A DNA stretch of 64,000 bases, taken from contig SHZK01000010.1 in NCBI GenBank assembly GCA_009692305.1, positions 22,114 through 86,113 of the forward strand. Reading direction: 5' to 3'. The position numbers and the translations under genes are program-made. Below the pieces are notes generated by a model. It searched no databases. It saw only the letters and a list, made by a program, of their open reading frames with translations, and was not told the origin of the DNA. The stretch's first letter is position 1, and each line of letters starts with the position of its first letter. The stretch is from Gammaproteobacteria bacterium. Its GTDB lineage: Bacteria > Pseudomonadota > Gammaproteobacteria > Pseudomonadales > Pseudohongiellaceae. Positions 45,350 through 56,160 of the stretch are shown piece after piece.

Positions 45350-46519
45350 ATGCAAACCTTTTATAAAAGCGCCGCCGGTTTACTCATTGCAATTGTTATG
45401 ACCACCAGCATCTCTGCTCGGGAAGATAAACCGGCTGCAGTACAGTCACAGGAAACGGCGGCCATCATTAATGGCAGCGCCAGCTCAACCGCCACCTATC
45501 CCTGGGTGGCGTTTCTGGCATCCCCCGATGGACAACAATATTGTGGCGCCAGCCTGATATCTCCAACCTGGGCGCTCACAGCAGCACACTGCTTCCTCAA
45601 CGACGCTGAGGATGCGGTCGATATCGCGGTCGGCGCCCAATCCAACGTCATCCTCAATAGCAATACAGTTGCACCACTGGCAGCGAACGCGATCAGGGGC
45701 GCTATCGGGCGCATCATCATTCATCCAAGCTATGCTCCTGACAAAGCAAAGAGCTCCAACACCGAAGATTATGATATCGCCTTGATCGAGCTGACTGCCG
45801 CCATGAGCTTGCAACCGATAGCACTGCTGGCTGCCGGTGCTCCTGAAATTACAGCCGGCACTGAGGCATTGATTCTCGGGTGGGGTACTACGGCAACTGA
45901 TAGTGAGGGTAAGGGTATTAATGCGTCCAACGTGTTGCTCAAAGCCATCCAGAAAATCGTAAGCCATGCTGCATGTAGCGCCAGTTATGGCAGCACATTG
46001 ACCGGCAATATGCTTTGCGCAGGCGGGCTCACGGCCACTGATACTACCGACACTTGTCAGGGCGACAGTGGCGGTCCTTTGTCAATCGCCAAAGGCAACA
46101 GCTTTGTGCAGGTCGGAGTTGTCAGTTTCGGCGGCGGCGACGGCCCCAGCTGTGGCGATCCCAAAACGCCTGGGGTGTATGCGAACGTTTCGGTATTGGC
46201 TGGTTTCATCAAGCAGCACGCAACGGACGCTACTTCTACCACACTGGCCGCAACCTCCAGCACGCCGGTATTGAGCGCTACGGTCACCGGCTCGACTGTG
46301 ACCATCAGCTGGACAGCGGTTACCGGTGCCACTGGTTACATCCCGTATTACGCAGCATTTCCGGCGCAAGCACCGATCGGTAGTCTGGATGTCGGAGCGC
46401 TCACCAATCTGGCTGGCCCACTGCCTTCAGGCACCGCGTTCTATGTGGCCGTGCAAGCTTACAATGCCGCAGGCGCGAGCAACACATTTTCTAACGTGGT
46501 GCAGTTTTCGATTCCCTAG
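45350..46519 (+). CDS. Secreted trypsin-like serine protease with beta-sandwich tail
   Basis: 389 residues. Signal peptide to about residue 23, short propeptide, then a chymotrypsin-fold domain starting at IINGS (residue 39). Catalytic His80 (TAAHC), Asp142 (YDIALIEL) and Ser240 (GDSGGP); Asp234, six residues before Ser, gives trypsin specificity for Arg/Lys. The last ~90 residues (STVTISWTAVTGATGYIPYY) look like a fibronectin-III or similar beta domain. It is extracellular or periplasmic. The gene runs against its neighbours and interrupts the normal yhdP-nitrilase order, which suggests acquisition. Confidence 0.93.
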   Translation: MQTFYKSAAGLLIAIVMTTSISAREDKPAAVQSQETAAIINGSASSTATYPWVAFLASPDGQQYCGASLISPTWALTAAHCFLNDAEDAVDIAVGAQSNVILNSNTVAPLAANAIRGAIGRIIIHPSYAPDKAKSSNTEDYDIALIELTAAMSLQPIALLAAGAPEITAGTEALILGWGTTATDSEGKGINASNVLLKAIQKIVSHAACSASYGSTLTGNMLCAGGLTATDTTDTCQGDSGGPLSIAKGNSFVQVGVVSFGGGDGPSCGDPKTPGVYANVSVLAGFIKQHATDATSTTLAATSSTPVLSATVTGSTVTISWTAVTGATGYIPYYAAFPAQAPIGSLDVGALTNLAGPLPSGTAFYVAVQAYNAAGASNTFSNVVQFSIP

Positions 46520-46533
46520 TCGCAGTGGACTTT

Positions 46534-49500
46534 CTATTGCACCGTCGCCGGGGTAGTGGCTTGCGGTGGCGTGCCAGGTGAACCAAATGCCTGTTTGAAT
46601 TGCGGTTGCAATCCTTCCCAGGGTCCCTGCAAGGTGTAAACCGCGCTGGTAAGATTGTTTACCTGCGCGCCGAAAATGCGATCAAACAGATAGGCGCCTA
46701 CTGCCAGAGGAATATTCGCCGTCAATAATCCCAACCAGGGAATGTTGGCGCTGACCGGAAGGGTAAGGTACATCTCACCATTGATGGTTTGATCAGTAAG
46801 ATTTATTTCCCCGGTAATCTGATAGAGACTGGACGGCCCGGAAATAACCAGCCGGTCCAGTATTGTCACCTTGCCATCATCAAGTTTCAGATTGCCATCG
46901 ATACTGTCATAGGCCAGACCGCGCCTGAGCAGATCGTCACTGAAGCGCAGCCGGCGCATTATGGCATCGAAATTAATAATGCTGATCAGCTTCAGCGCGC
47001 CTGAACTACCGGCAACCTGTTCGAATCTGCCGTCATCTATATCCAGCAAAATATCCCCGCTCAGGTGTGCGCCGGCAAAGAATGCTGGTGAACCCGGCCA
47101 GGAGATATTCGCCTCGAATTTGGCCGAGGTGCTGTTGAGACTTGGCGCAATCGCATTGGCCGTGAGCACATCAGCCATGTTGGTAGCCAGTAATATTCCA
47201 CTCAGTGCGCTGCTGTGATTAGCGCCGTCATAGCGCCAACTGAAGTGCGGCGCCACTGCGGCGGGGTCGACCGCCTCTGCATTCAGATCACCGAGTCGCA
47301 GTCCGCGAAAATCAAACGCCAGATCACTAAATTCGGCACCGGTAGCATTCGGATCCAGCGTGAAACGCCAGGCCCCGAAGTCACGCTCACCGATCGTTAC
47401 CGCATCGGCTCCAAAGCGCAGCTTCGGCAGGGTACGGGGATCGATGCCGACGAGGGCATCAATTCTCGGCACAGGGTCGGCAACAACAACGGGATCAGCT
47501 GTCACTGCAGCCTCGATCTCTGCCGTTGCTGTCGCCGTTTCTGTTTCTGTTTTTGGATCAGCGCCAGGCAAGTGCAAATGCGCCAGTTGCAGCTGCAAAT
47601 AATCGGTGCTGGAAAACGGTACATTGACCATGCCAGTTACCGCAGCGCCACTCAGTGCGATGTCCCAGTACCCGGTGCTGGCATTGCTCTCGATCCGCAC
47701 TCCCACATCGGGTAATTGCTGTGCATACACCTGCAAGGAAGCTACATTGATATCGATAAATGCGATGCTGTCATCCAATGCAGCTCCAGCACCTGACTGA
47801 GCAGCTAAAAAAGCCATCCACTGTTCCACTTCCAGATGATCCACTTGACCCACTACTGCCAACCCACTGCTCTCGGTGTTTATTGGCGCGTCCACATCGG
47901 TGTAATTTTTGCCCAGCGCCAGCAATCCGCCCTGGAATTCACCCTGTTCGAGACGTAACTGAAACGCAGTATCCACACCGAGGGTGCCGGCAATTCTCTG
48001 GCTGCTGTCATCGAACAAAATTTCCAGATGCAGTGGCTGTTGTGCTGCAGCAGTTTTGGCGAATGGGGCAGGCAGAGTTAGCGCGGCACCCTGCAAGCTG
48101 GTATCAATCCTCAGACTTGTAGCGCCGGCACCTGACACCGATACGCCTACCTTGGCCGTGAAATTAAATTGGCCGTCCATTTCCGCAAGTATTTGGCGCA
48201 CAAACTGGCTCTGCAGTGGCCATTCAATCAGCGTTGCAGGCGTCGCGACTCCCGCAGCAGTTACGGTGATGTTCTGAAGTTGCCGCCCGACCTGTGCCGA
48301 CTCTAATGCAATTGTGGCAGGCTGCTGGAATAACTGTCCGGATAAAGTGCTGGCTTCCAGTCCAGTGCGAGTATCGAATACCACAGGCCCGGATAGGCCT
48401 GTTATGTTCAGAGCATAGTCCGGCAGAGTCAATGCATTATCTTCAATGGAAATTTCGACTCTTACATCAGTAGCAGCCTCCGGCTGACTCAGTGGCACGC
48501 GCACCTCGATGTCAGCGTTAAAATTCCCCTCTGCCTGCCAGTTATTCATGGCATTGCGCAATCCTTCACCCACAGGTGCCGCCTGTAAATAGGCGAGTCC
48601 AGCCGCAGTAGGCGCGGTGGCGACGCCAGCAATTTCGACCCAATTCTCACCCTTGGCATTGCGTCGCACGCTGGCAGCGACATCGCTTGCTGTCACATTC
48701 ATACTGCTGGCATGAGTTACACCGACATCTATCTTGTCGTCATTGGTCAAAACCAGCGCGGCTACTTGGGAGAGCTGCGGCCATTCCGGACTGAATGCAA
48801 CTACCCCTTCTTCAACTTCATAAAAACTCTGGAAGGTCTTCGTCACCGCGGGCGCACCCGGCACAGTGGAACCTCGATAAATCACCCCGCTGTTTCGCAC
48901 ACTGCCACCGAGCACTGCACCATTGAGCCACTCCATAGTTTGTTTCAGGGCCGGCGCAACATTCGGCGCGTTTGGCAGGTAGTGGGCTATGAGAGATCCA
49001 TCTGCTTCGAGCACACCAACCAGCAGATCGAGATTTGAATCGCGGCGACCATCGGCATGTCGATTGAGGCTGGAAGCAAACTGTACGCGCCCATCCATGC
49101 TCGCCGACCTTGCCACTACCGGATTACTCACCATCGATATATGTTGCCCGGCATTCAGGTCAGCACGGAAATCGAGGCGTCCATTTACGTAGTCATAGTC
49201 CCACGTATCCACGAACACACTGGGAATATTGATACGAAACCGGTTTGACTCGATTTCACCAAAGCCTGTAGCAATTCGGGTAGTGCCGCTGTAACTCGCC
49301 TCCAGATAACCATCCAGACCCCACATGCTCGGCGAGTTATTGACTGAACCCAACTCAACACCCCGCAAATTGGTGCGCACAGTCGCCGCTTCATCTGCCT
49401 TGCCCGCGAGTGGCCAGTACAGTGTCAGATTGGTGAGTTCGCCTTGCGGGTTATATGCCGCCAACTGGGCAGTGGCAGCCGCACTCAACAACCCGCTGTT

Positions 49501-50592
49501 GCGCGCCAACTGGTTCAGCAAAGACAGGTCGATGAGATCGGCATCCAAACTGATGCTCTGCTCACCTGCTACAGATAAACGTGCATTGAAGGGTGTCCAT
49601 TGCAAGTCGCCCGAGCTGAGCGCCATGTCAGAAAACACGAAATCGAGATTGCCGGCCTGTTCACCCTGGGTTATTTGCAGATCGCCGCCAATGTCTTGCA
49701 AGGCGAGGGTATCGCCGGTGGTGGTCAACAATGCGGTACTCGCAACCGCAATATTTGCCGTGATCTGTTGCGCTCGCCCCTGCTCAAGCTGCAGCCAGAA
49801 ATCCCCGCCCCCGATCAACTCCTGCACGGCAACTTCACCCAGCTTTTCGCCACGCAACAGGCTCGAATAATCGGCAGCAGGAATGCTTACATGCGCGCGT
49901 CCGGAAATATCCTCCAGGGTGCCTCCGCGCACTTCTACTGAAAGCAGCAACTGCTCAATGCTGTTGCCCAGATTGGCACTTACGTGCAAGAAATGGTTGC
50001 CTGCGCGATTCTGAATCTCCGCAGTACCGTTGGTGATTTGAATCGTATTCTGGTTTTGCGTGGTCAGATTGACTTGCACATTGCGCAGGTTCAGCCGTGC
50101 GACTTGCAGAAACGCCTGATAGACGGCAGCGGCATCCACATCGCCGGCCCCGCTCATGCTGATGTCGTGCAACTGCCAACTGCCGGATTCCGTTTGCTCC
50201 GCCTCGATGGCCAGTCCTTCCACGAGAAACTCGCTAAATACCCAGCGCCGTTGCCAGATACTGCGCGGCACATCGATTACCAGTGTGGCTTGTGCAAACT
50301 CGAAGGCACCGGTTGTCCTGGATGTTGCCGGTGCAGTGCCAGCATCTACCAGTAGTTGCAGACCGTTAATACGGATGGAAGGGTTAAATCCCTGGAAACT
50401 GCCAGTGAGTGAATCCACATTAAGCGGCAGGCCAGTGATACTGGAAATTTGCGTCTCGAAAAAATTAGTATAGCGCGACACCACCGGCATGAATTCACGA
50501 CCGATGCTGACGTAGGTAGCGAGTAATACCAGTGCCACTACCAGCACCCACATTACCTGCTGCCGCAACTTTTTTAGAAACCTGATGAACAT
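46534..50592 (-). CDS. yhdP: YhdP-family AsmA-like envelope protein
   Basis: 1352 residues, as long as E. coli YhdP (about 1270). One N-terminal helix (MWVLVVALVLLATYVSIG) anchors it to the inner membrane; the rest is a long periplasmic region of repeated beta strands of the DUF3971/AsmA type, with the C-terminal part LLSIINFDAIMRRL and PWLGLLTANIPLAVGAYLF. YhdP-like proteins help move phospholipids to the outer membrane (family knowledge). Convergent with the serine protease, 15 bp away; 165 bp downstream of rng. Confidence 0.9.
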   Translation of the reverse strand: MFIRFLKKLRQQVMWVLVVALVLLATYVSIGREFMPVVSRYTNFFETQISSITGLPLNVDSLTGSFQGFNPSIRINGLQLLVDAGTAPATSRTTGAFEFAQATLVIDVPRSIWQRRWVFSEFLVEGLAIEAEQTESGSWQLHDISMSGAGDVDAAAVYQAFLQVARLNLRNVQVNLTTQNQNTIQITNGTAEIQNRAGNHFLHVSANLGNSIEQLLLSVEVRGGTLEDISGRAHVSIPAADYSSLLRGEKLGEVAVQELIGGGDFWLQLEQGRAQQITANIAVASTALLTTTGDTLALQDIGGDLQITQGEQAGNLDFVFSDMALSSGDLQWTPFNARLSVAGEQSISLDADLIDLSLLNQLARNSGLLSAAATAQLAAYNPQGELTNLTLYWPLAGKADEAATVRTNLRGVELGSVNNSPSMWGLDGYLEASYSGTTRIATGFGEIESNRFRINIPSVFVDTWDYDYVNGRLDFRADLNAGQHISMVSNPVVARSASMDGRVQFASSLNRHADGRRDSNLDLLVGVLEADGSLIAHYLPNAPNVAPALKQTMEWLNGAVLGGSVRNSGVIYRGSTVPGAPAVTKTFQSFYEVEEGVVAFSPEWPQLSQVAALVLTNDDKIDVGVTHASSMNVTASDVAASVRRNAKGENWVEIAGVATAPTAAGLAYLQAAPVGEGLRNAMNNWQAEGNFNADIEVRVPLSQPEAATDVRVEISIEDNALTLPDYALNITGLSGPVVFDTRTGLEASTLSGQLFQQPATIALESAQVGRQLQNITVTAAGVATPATLIEWPLQSQFVRQILAEMDGQFNFTAKVGVSVSGAGATSLRIDTSLQGAALTLPAPFAKTAAAQQPLHLEILFDDSSQRIAGTLGVDTAFQLRLEQGEFQGGLLALGKNYTDVDAPINTESSGLAVVGQVDHLEVEQWMAFLAAQSGAGAALDDSIAFIDINVASLQVYAQQLPDVGVRIESNASTGYWDIALSGAAVTGMVNVPFSSTDYLQLQLAHLHLPGADPKTETETATATAEIEAAVTADPVVVADPVPRIDALVGIDPRTLPKLRFGADAVTIGERDFGAWRFTLDPNATGAEFSDLAFDFRGLRLGDLNAEAVDPAAVAPHFSWRYDGANHSSALSGILLATNMADVLTANAIAPSLNSTSAKFEANISWPGSPAFFAGAHLSGDILLDIDDGRFEQVAGSSGALKLISIINFDAIMRRLRFSDDLLRRGLAYDSIDGNLKLDDGKVTILDRLVISGPSSLYQITGEINLTDQTINGEMYLTLPVSANIPWLGLLTANIPLAVGAYLFDRIFGAQVNNLTSAVYTLQGPWEGLQPQFKQAFGSPGTPPQATTPATVQ

Positions 50593-50757
50593 AGACTCAG
50601 TAACGCACTTGCCTCAGGATAGCATTGCAGTAATTCAATACCGCCGGATTTCTGTATAACGCAAATTGCCTTAACCGGAACTGAAATTTAGCCGCGTACC
50701 GGCTAATCGGGACCGCATTTTGACTGTTATTGTGATTCCTTCTGAATACAGAACTGC

Positions 50758-52236
50758 CTAAGATAAAACCACGTCAAACTGCTCTTGAGTATACATGGGT
50801 TCTACTTCGAATTTGATCGTCTTGCCGACTAATTCTTGCAAACCAGCCAGCATATCGGACTCTTCATCCAGCAGACGATCCACTACCAGTTGCGACGCCA
50901 TTACCAGCAACACGTCATTCTCATAGGCCTGGGCGATGCGCATAATTTCCCGGAAGATTTCGTAACAGACCGTCTCGGCTGATTTTTGGGTGCCACGCCC
51001 GTCGCAAGCCGGACAATTGCTGTTCAACACTTGTCCCAGACTCTCGCGCGTGCGCTTGCGCGTCATTTCAATTAAACCCAGCTGAGAGATGCCGGTGATG
51101 GTGGTACGTGCGTGATCTTTCTCCAACGCCTTGGCCAGTGTGCGTTGTAACTGCCGCTGATGTTCCGGATCCAGCATGTCGATAAAATCGAGAATAATGA
51201 TTCCGCCGAGGTTGCGGATTCGCAGCTGGCGCGCGATGGCAGTGGCCGCTTCCAGATTGGTCTTCAATACTGTTTCGGCGTGGTTGCGCAATCCGAGGTA
51301 ACCGCCGGTATTCACGTCAATCGTAGTCATCGCCTCAGTTTGGTCGATGATCAAATCGCCACCTGACTTTAACTTCACACGCCGACTCAGCGCCTTGTTG
51401 ATTTCATCTTCCAGCGCATACAAATCGAATATAGGTCGATCACCCTCATACAATTCGATAACGGTATTGAGTTCGGGCACGAAGTCATCGATGAATTGCA
51501 CGATTTCATCAAATGAGCGCTTGTTGTCTACACGAATTTTTTCGATCTGCGGATTAATCAGGTCGCGCACTGTACGCAGATATAGCGGCACCTCTCGATA
51601 CACAATGTTGATGCCAACACTGGCGGCAATGCGCCGATTGACCTTGTTCCATAAGCGCTTCAGGTAGCGTATATCTTCCTTGAAATCCTCCACACCATTG
51701 CCTTCGGCGGCGGTGCGCACAATAAATCCACCCGGTTGGTCCCACGCTTCCTGCTGCAGCGCGAGATCGAGCTGTGACAACAGGCGTTCACGCTCAACCT
51801 CATCTTCCAGGCGTTGGGAAATGCCCCGGTGTTTGCTGCGCGGCAGGTACACCAGATTGCGGGACGGCAGGGTCAGATGTGTTGTCAGTCGGGCGCCTTT
51901 GGTACTGATAGCATCCTTCGCAACTTGCACCACGAGATACTGACCTTCGCGTAACAAAGCTTGTATGGCTGGCGGATCGGGCGAGCGTACTTCTATGCCT
52001 TCGGGATCAATTGGTGAGATATCTGAATTGTGAATGAACGCTGCCCGGTCCAGGCCAATATCAACAAAGGCGGCTTCCATTCCGGGCATTACCCGCACCA
52101 CCTTGCCGCAGAAGATGTCCCCTACGTAACCGCGATGGTTGCTGCGTTCAATGATGAGTTCCTGCAGCTGGCCATTTTCGATCAGGGCGACCCGCGTCTC
52201 CATTGGCGTGACATTGATGAGAATTTCTTCGCTCAC
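50758..52236 (-). CDS. rng: Ribonuclease G
   Basis: 492 residues from a GTG at 52236 that overlaps the maf stop (TAGTG); an ATG nine codons upstream is less likely because homology begins at SEEILINVTP. S1-domain region GYVGDIFCGKVVRVMPGMEAAFVDIGL (about 45-70), DVNTGGYLG, GGIIILDFIDMLDPEHQ (metal-binding Asp residues) and CPACDGRGTQ (Zn-link). Endoribonuclease for 16S rRNA maturation and RNA turnover. Conserved place between maf and yhdP. Confidence 0.95.
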   Translation of the reverse strand: MSEEILINVTPMETRVALIENGQLQELIIERSNHRGYVGDIFCGKVVRVMPGMEAAFVDIGLDRAAFIHNSDISPIDPEGIEVRSPDPPAIQALLREGQYLVVQVAKDAISTKGARLTTHLTLPSRNLVYLPRSKHRGISQRLEDEVERERLLSQLDLALQQEAWDQPGGFIVRTAAEGNGVEDFKEDIRYLKRLWNKVNRRIAASVGINIVYREVPLYLRTVRDLINPQIEKIRVDNKRSFDEIVQFIDDFVPELNTVIELYEGDRPIFDLYALEDEINKALSRRVKLKSGGDLIIDQTEAMTTIDVNTGGYLGLRNHAETVLKTNLEAATAIARQLRIRNLGGIIILDFIDMLDPEHQRQLQRTLAKALEKDHARTTITGISQLGLIEMTRKRTRESLGQVLNSNCPACDGRGTQKSAETVCYEIFREIMRIAQAYENDVLLVMASQLVVDRLLDEESDMLAGLQELVGKTIKFEVEPMYTQEQFDVVLS

Positions 52237-52835
52237 TATTGCTCCGCGTGTCTGGCCAGACAATGAATACCGAATGCGTCCAGCAGCTGTGCCGTTTCGA
52301 ATAATGGCAACCCCATCACGCCACTGTAACTGCCTGACAGATGTTCGATGAATACCGCGGCGCGGCCCTGTATTGCATATGCGCCCGCTTTGCCAGCAGG
52401 TTCACCGGTGGACCAGTAAGCGGCGACTTCAAGCGGGCTGATCACCCTGAATTTTACGTGCGAGACCGACAATGCTGTCTCTGAATCCGCCTGCGAACAG
52501 ACGGTGACGGCGGACAAGACCTCGTGCTCACGGTTGGATAATTGCAGCAGCATGCGGCGCGCATCCAGTTCATCGCGGGGCTTGCCCATTACTTCCCCGT
52601 CCAGTACCACGATCGTATCGGCACCAAGAATAAGCGCGTGGGGCTGCCGGCAAGAGCCAAGCGCGGCAGCGGCTTTTCCCTGTGCCATGCGGCGCACGTA
52701 AGCTACTGGCAACTCACCCTTGCGTCTCGTCTCATCAATGTCTTGTTGCACTACCGTGCACTCTATGCCCAATTGCTCGAGCAAAGCGCGGCGGCGCGGG
52801 GAGGCAGAGGCAAGAATGAGTGGCGATGGGGACAT
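52236..52835 (-). CDS. maf: Maf-like nucleotide pyrophosphatase
   Basis: 199 residues. LILASASPRRRALLEQLG at the N-terminus, DIDETRRKGELP, ILGADTIVVLDGEVMGKP and GEPAGKAGAYAIQGRAAVFI are the Maf/YhdE pattern. Hydrolyses non-canonical nucleoside triphosphates such as dTTP/UTP-type substrates. Overlaps rng by one base and lies 19 bp after mreD. Confidence 0.94.
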   Translation of the reverse strand: MSPSPLILASASPRRRALLEQLGIECTVVQQDIDETRRKGELPVAYVRRMAQGKAAAALGSCRQPHALILGADTIVVLDGEVMGKPRDELDARRMLLQLSNREHEVLSAVTVCSQADSETALSVSHVKFRVISPLEVAAYWSTGEPAGKAGAYAIQGRAAVFIEHLSGSYSGVMGLPLFETAQLLDAFGIHCLARHAEQ

Positions 52836-52854
52836 GACTCAGAACCGCCGCGTT

Positions 52855-53343
52855 TCAGCGTACGTCAAAACTGCGGCGAGTCTGACGCAATAACTGGAAG
52901 ATCGAAGGCCAGATCACCGCACTGGTCAATGCCGCCATCAGAAACATCATGTTCGAAGCGACGGACTGCCCGGTGACGATCTGCAGCCAGTTGCAAATCA
53001 GCAGATTCAGGCCCACCAGTGTCAGTACCAGACCCGCTTGTTGCACACTGGAAAACATACGCAGTCGCTGATGCACACTCAGCGTGACATAGGCAATGAT
53101 GACCAGAGCCATCGCGTTCAAGCCGAGGATCGACCCTTCCAGAATATCCAGAAACAAGCCCAGGACAAACGCCCAACCAATACCGATTCGGTATGGCAAT
53201 GCCATCGACCAGTAGATCATCACCATCGGGATCCATTCCGGTCGATAGTTCATAGCCCAGGCGGGGAACGGCACGATAGCAAGCAGATACGCAATAAAAA
53301 AGCTGAGTACAATTACCCAGGTAGCATTGGTCTTTTTCTGCAT
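52855..53343 (-). CDS. mreD: Rod shape-determining protein MreD
   Basis: 162 residues from ATG 53343; frame upstream to 53478 is the overlap with mreC and not homologous. Five to six hydrophobic helices including WVIVLSFFIAYLLAIVPFP, GWAFVLGLFLDILEGSILG and LGLNAMALVIIAYV, the conserved MreD pattern. Inner-membrane part of the elongasome. Directly after mreC (7-bp gap), before maf. Confidence 0.92.
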   Translation of the reverse strand: MQKKTNATWVIVLSFFIAYLLAIVPFPAWAMNYRPEWIPMVMIYWSMALPYRIGIGWAFVLGLFLDILEGSILGLNAMALVIIAYVTLSVHQRLRMFSSVQQAGLVLTLVGLNLLICNWLQIVTGQSVASNMMFLMAALTSAVIWPSIFQLLRQTRRSFDVR

Positions 53344-53350
53344 AGACTGC

Positions 53351-54334
53351 CTACTGGTCCGGGGTTGGGCTTGGGGTTGAAATTGGAGCCGCAATTGCTG
53401 GGACAGCAGTGGCTGCTGCGTCTGGCGTGAGCATGGATTCGCTGCTAGCCGCAGTCTCGTCCTGCAACTGCTCTGCACTCAGCGCGATCGCAGTATTGAC
53501 ATCACTGGCCGGTTTTTCAAACACCAGCATGACGTGACGTGTACTGCCAAGATTCGCCAGCGGACGCGCCCGCACTGTGGCAAACGGTTGGCCCGGGTCG
53601 GCAAAGACACTGATAATTTCGGCGACCGGGTAGTTCTTGGGATAGACCTGGCCCATGCCCGAACTCACCAGCAAATCGCCGGCCTTCATGTCCTGGGTTT
53701 GGGTAACGTACTCCAGCTCCAGTTCCGTCGCCGTGGTGCGCGAACCTCGGGCCAGCGCCCGTTCACCGTTGCGGTTAACTTCTATCGGAGTAACGTGATG
53801 CGAGTCGGTAATAAGCAGTACCCAGCTGGTAAATGGCAATACCTCATCCACCTGTCCCATCAAACCGTTGGCATCCAGCAAGGGCTGCCCGAGGAACACC
53901 CCTGCGCTGGCTCCTTTATTCACCAGCACGCGCTTGGAGTAAGGATCGGGTGACACATTGATAATTTCGGCGGGCAACACCTCACCAGTGATTACTTCAC
54001 TGGCTGCCTGCAACTGCAACAGACGATTGTTTTCACTGGCAAGGCTCTGCATGAGCTGTAATTCGCGCTGGGCAACCAGTAATTGCTCGCGCAATTGGGC
54101 GTTCTCTCCCAGCAGGTCGGTGCGGGAGACAAATACATCGTCGATCCAGAATGAAACGCGGGTGGGAATATCGGCTACCCAGTAAATGGGTGTGGTGGCG
54201 AAACCGACGGCATAGCGGACTTTTTCGAGGTATTCGAAACGGTTGTCGGCAACCATGCTGCACACTGACAATAAAATGAAGGCGAGCGCCCGATACTCAA
54301 GCGCCACGCCTTTGGTAAAGAGGGTCTTATCGAT
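53351..54334 (-). CDS. mreC: Rod shape-determining protein MreC
   Basis: 327 residues if translation starts at the ATC codon at 54334. The in-frame GTG at 54307 gives 318 residues but drops the conserved N-terminal TLFTKG, which is encoded upstream of it and corresponds to the start of MreC proteins. No ATG, GTG or TTG lies between the upstream stop and 54307. A GAGG/TAGG site precedes 54334. The rest is normal: one membrane helix, coiled coil (LGENAQLREQLLVAQRELQL), DPYSKRVLVNKGASAGVF and GDLLVSSGMG. Periplasmic scaffold of cell elongation. Confidence 0.85.
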   Translation of the reverse strand: MDKTLFTKGVALEYRALAFILLSVCSMVADNRFEYLEKVRYAVGFATTPIYWVADIPTRVSFWIDDVFVSRTDLLGENAQLREQLLVAQRELQLMQSLASENNRLLQLQAASEVITGEVLPAEIINVSPDPYSKRVLVNKGASAGVFLGQPLLDANGLMGQVDEVLPFTSWVLLITDSHHVTPIEVNRNGERALARGSRTTATELELEYVTQTQDMKAGDLLVSSGMGQVYPKNYPVAEIISVFADPGQPFATVRARPLANLGSTRHVMLVFEKPASDVNTAIALSAEQLQDETAASSESMLTPDAAATAVPAIAAPISTPSPTPDQ

Positions 54335-54409
54335 GACTGCCTACCTCGTTCTCAATAGCTGAAGGAGTATAGCAGCGACACGCTGCGGAATCTCGCTGGC
54401 AGGGTCAGA

Positions 54410-55793
<1,384 letters not shown>

Positions 55794-56081
55794 ATGGCTT
55801 TAGACAAGTCTGAAGTAGCAAAAATTGCGCATCTGGCGCGCTTGCATGTCAACGACTCAGAAGCCGTCGAAGTAGCCAATCGCATCACTGATATTCTTGC
55901 CCTGATCGACCAGATGCAGTCAGTGGATACTGATAATGTGGCACCACTGGCGCATCCACTGGACGTGGTGCAGAGATTGCGAGCCGATGTGGCCACGGCA
56001 ACTGATCAACGTCAGCTTTTGCAGCAATTGGCTCCCGCCAGTGAAGACGGACTGTATCTGGTACCTGTTGTCCTTGAATGA
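55794..56081 (+). CDS. gatC: Aspartyl/glutamyl-tRNA amidotransferase subunit C
   Basis: 95 residues. VAKIAHLARLHVNDSE at the start and VAPLAHPLDVVQRLRAD in the middle are GatC signatures. Small subunit that stabilises GatA-GatB. First gene of gatCAB, with a 79-bp gap to gatA. The complex makes Gln-tRNAGln and Asn-tRNAAsn by transamidation. Confidence 0.95.
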   Translation: MALDKSEVAKIAHLARLHVNDSEAVEVANRITDILALIDQMQSVDTDNVAPLAHPLDVVQRLRADVATATDQRQLLQQLAPASEDGLYLVPVVLE

Positions 56082-56160
56082 GGTGCCGAAGCCTTGAATT
56101 GGCACACTTGCTTTGTGCTATGCACTCCTCCAGTTCCTTTGACCCCGATGGAAACCGATC

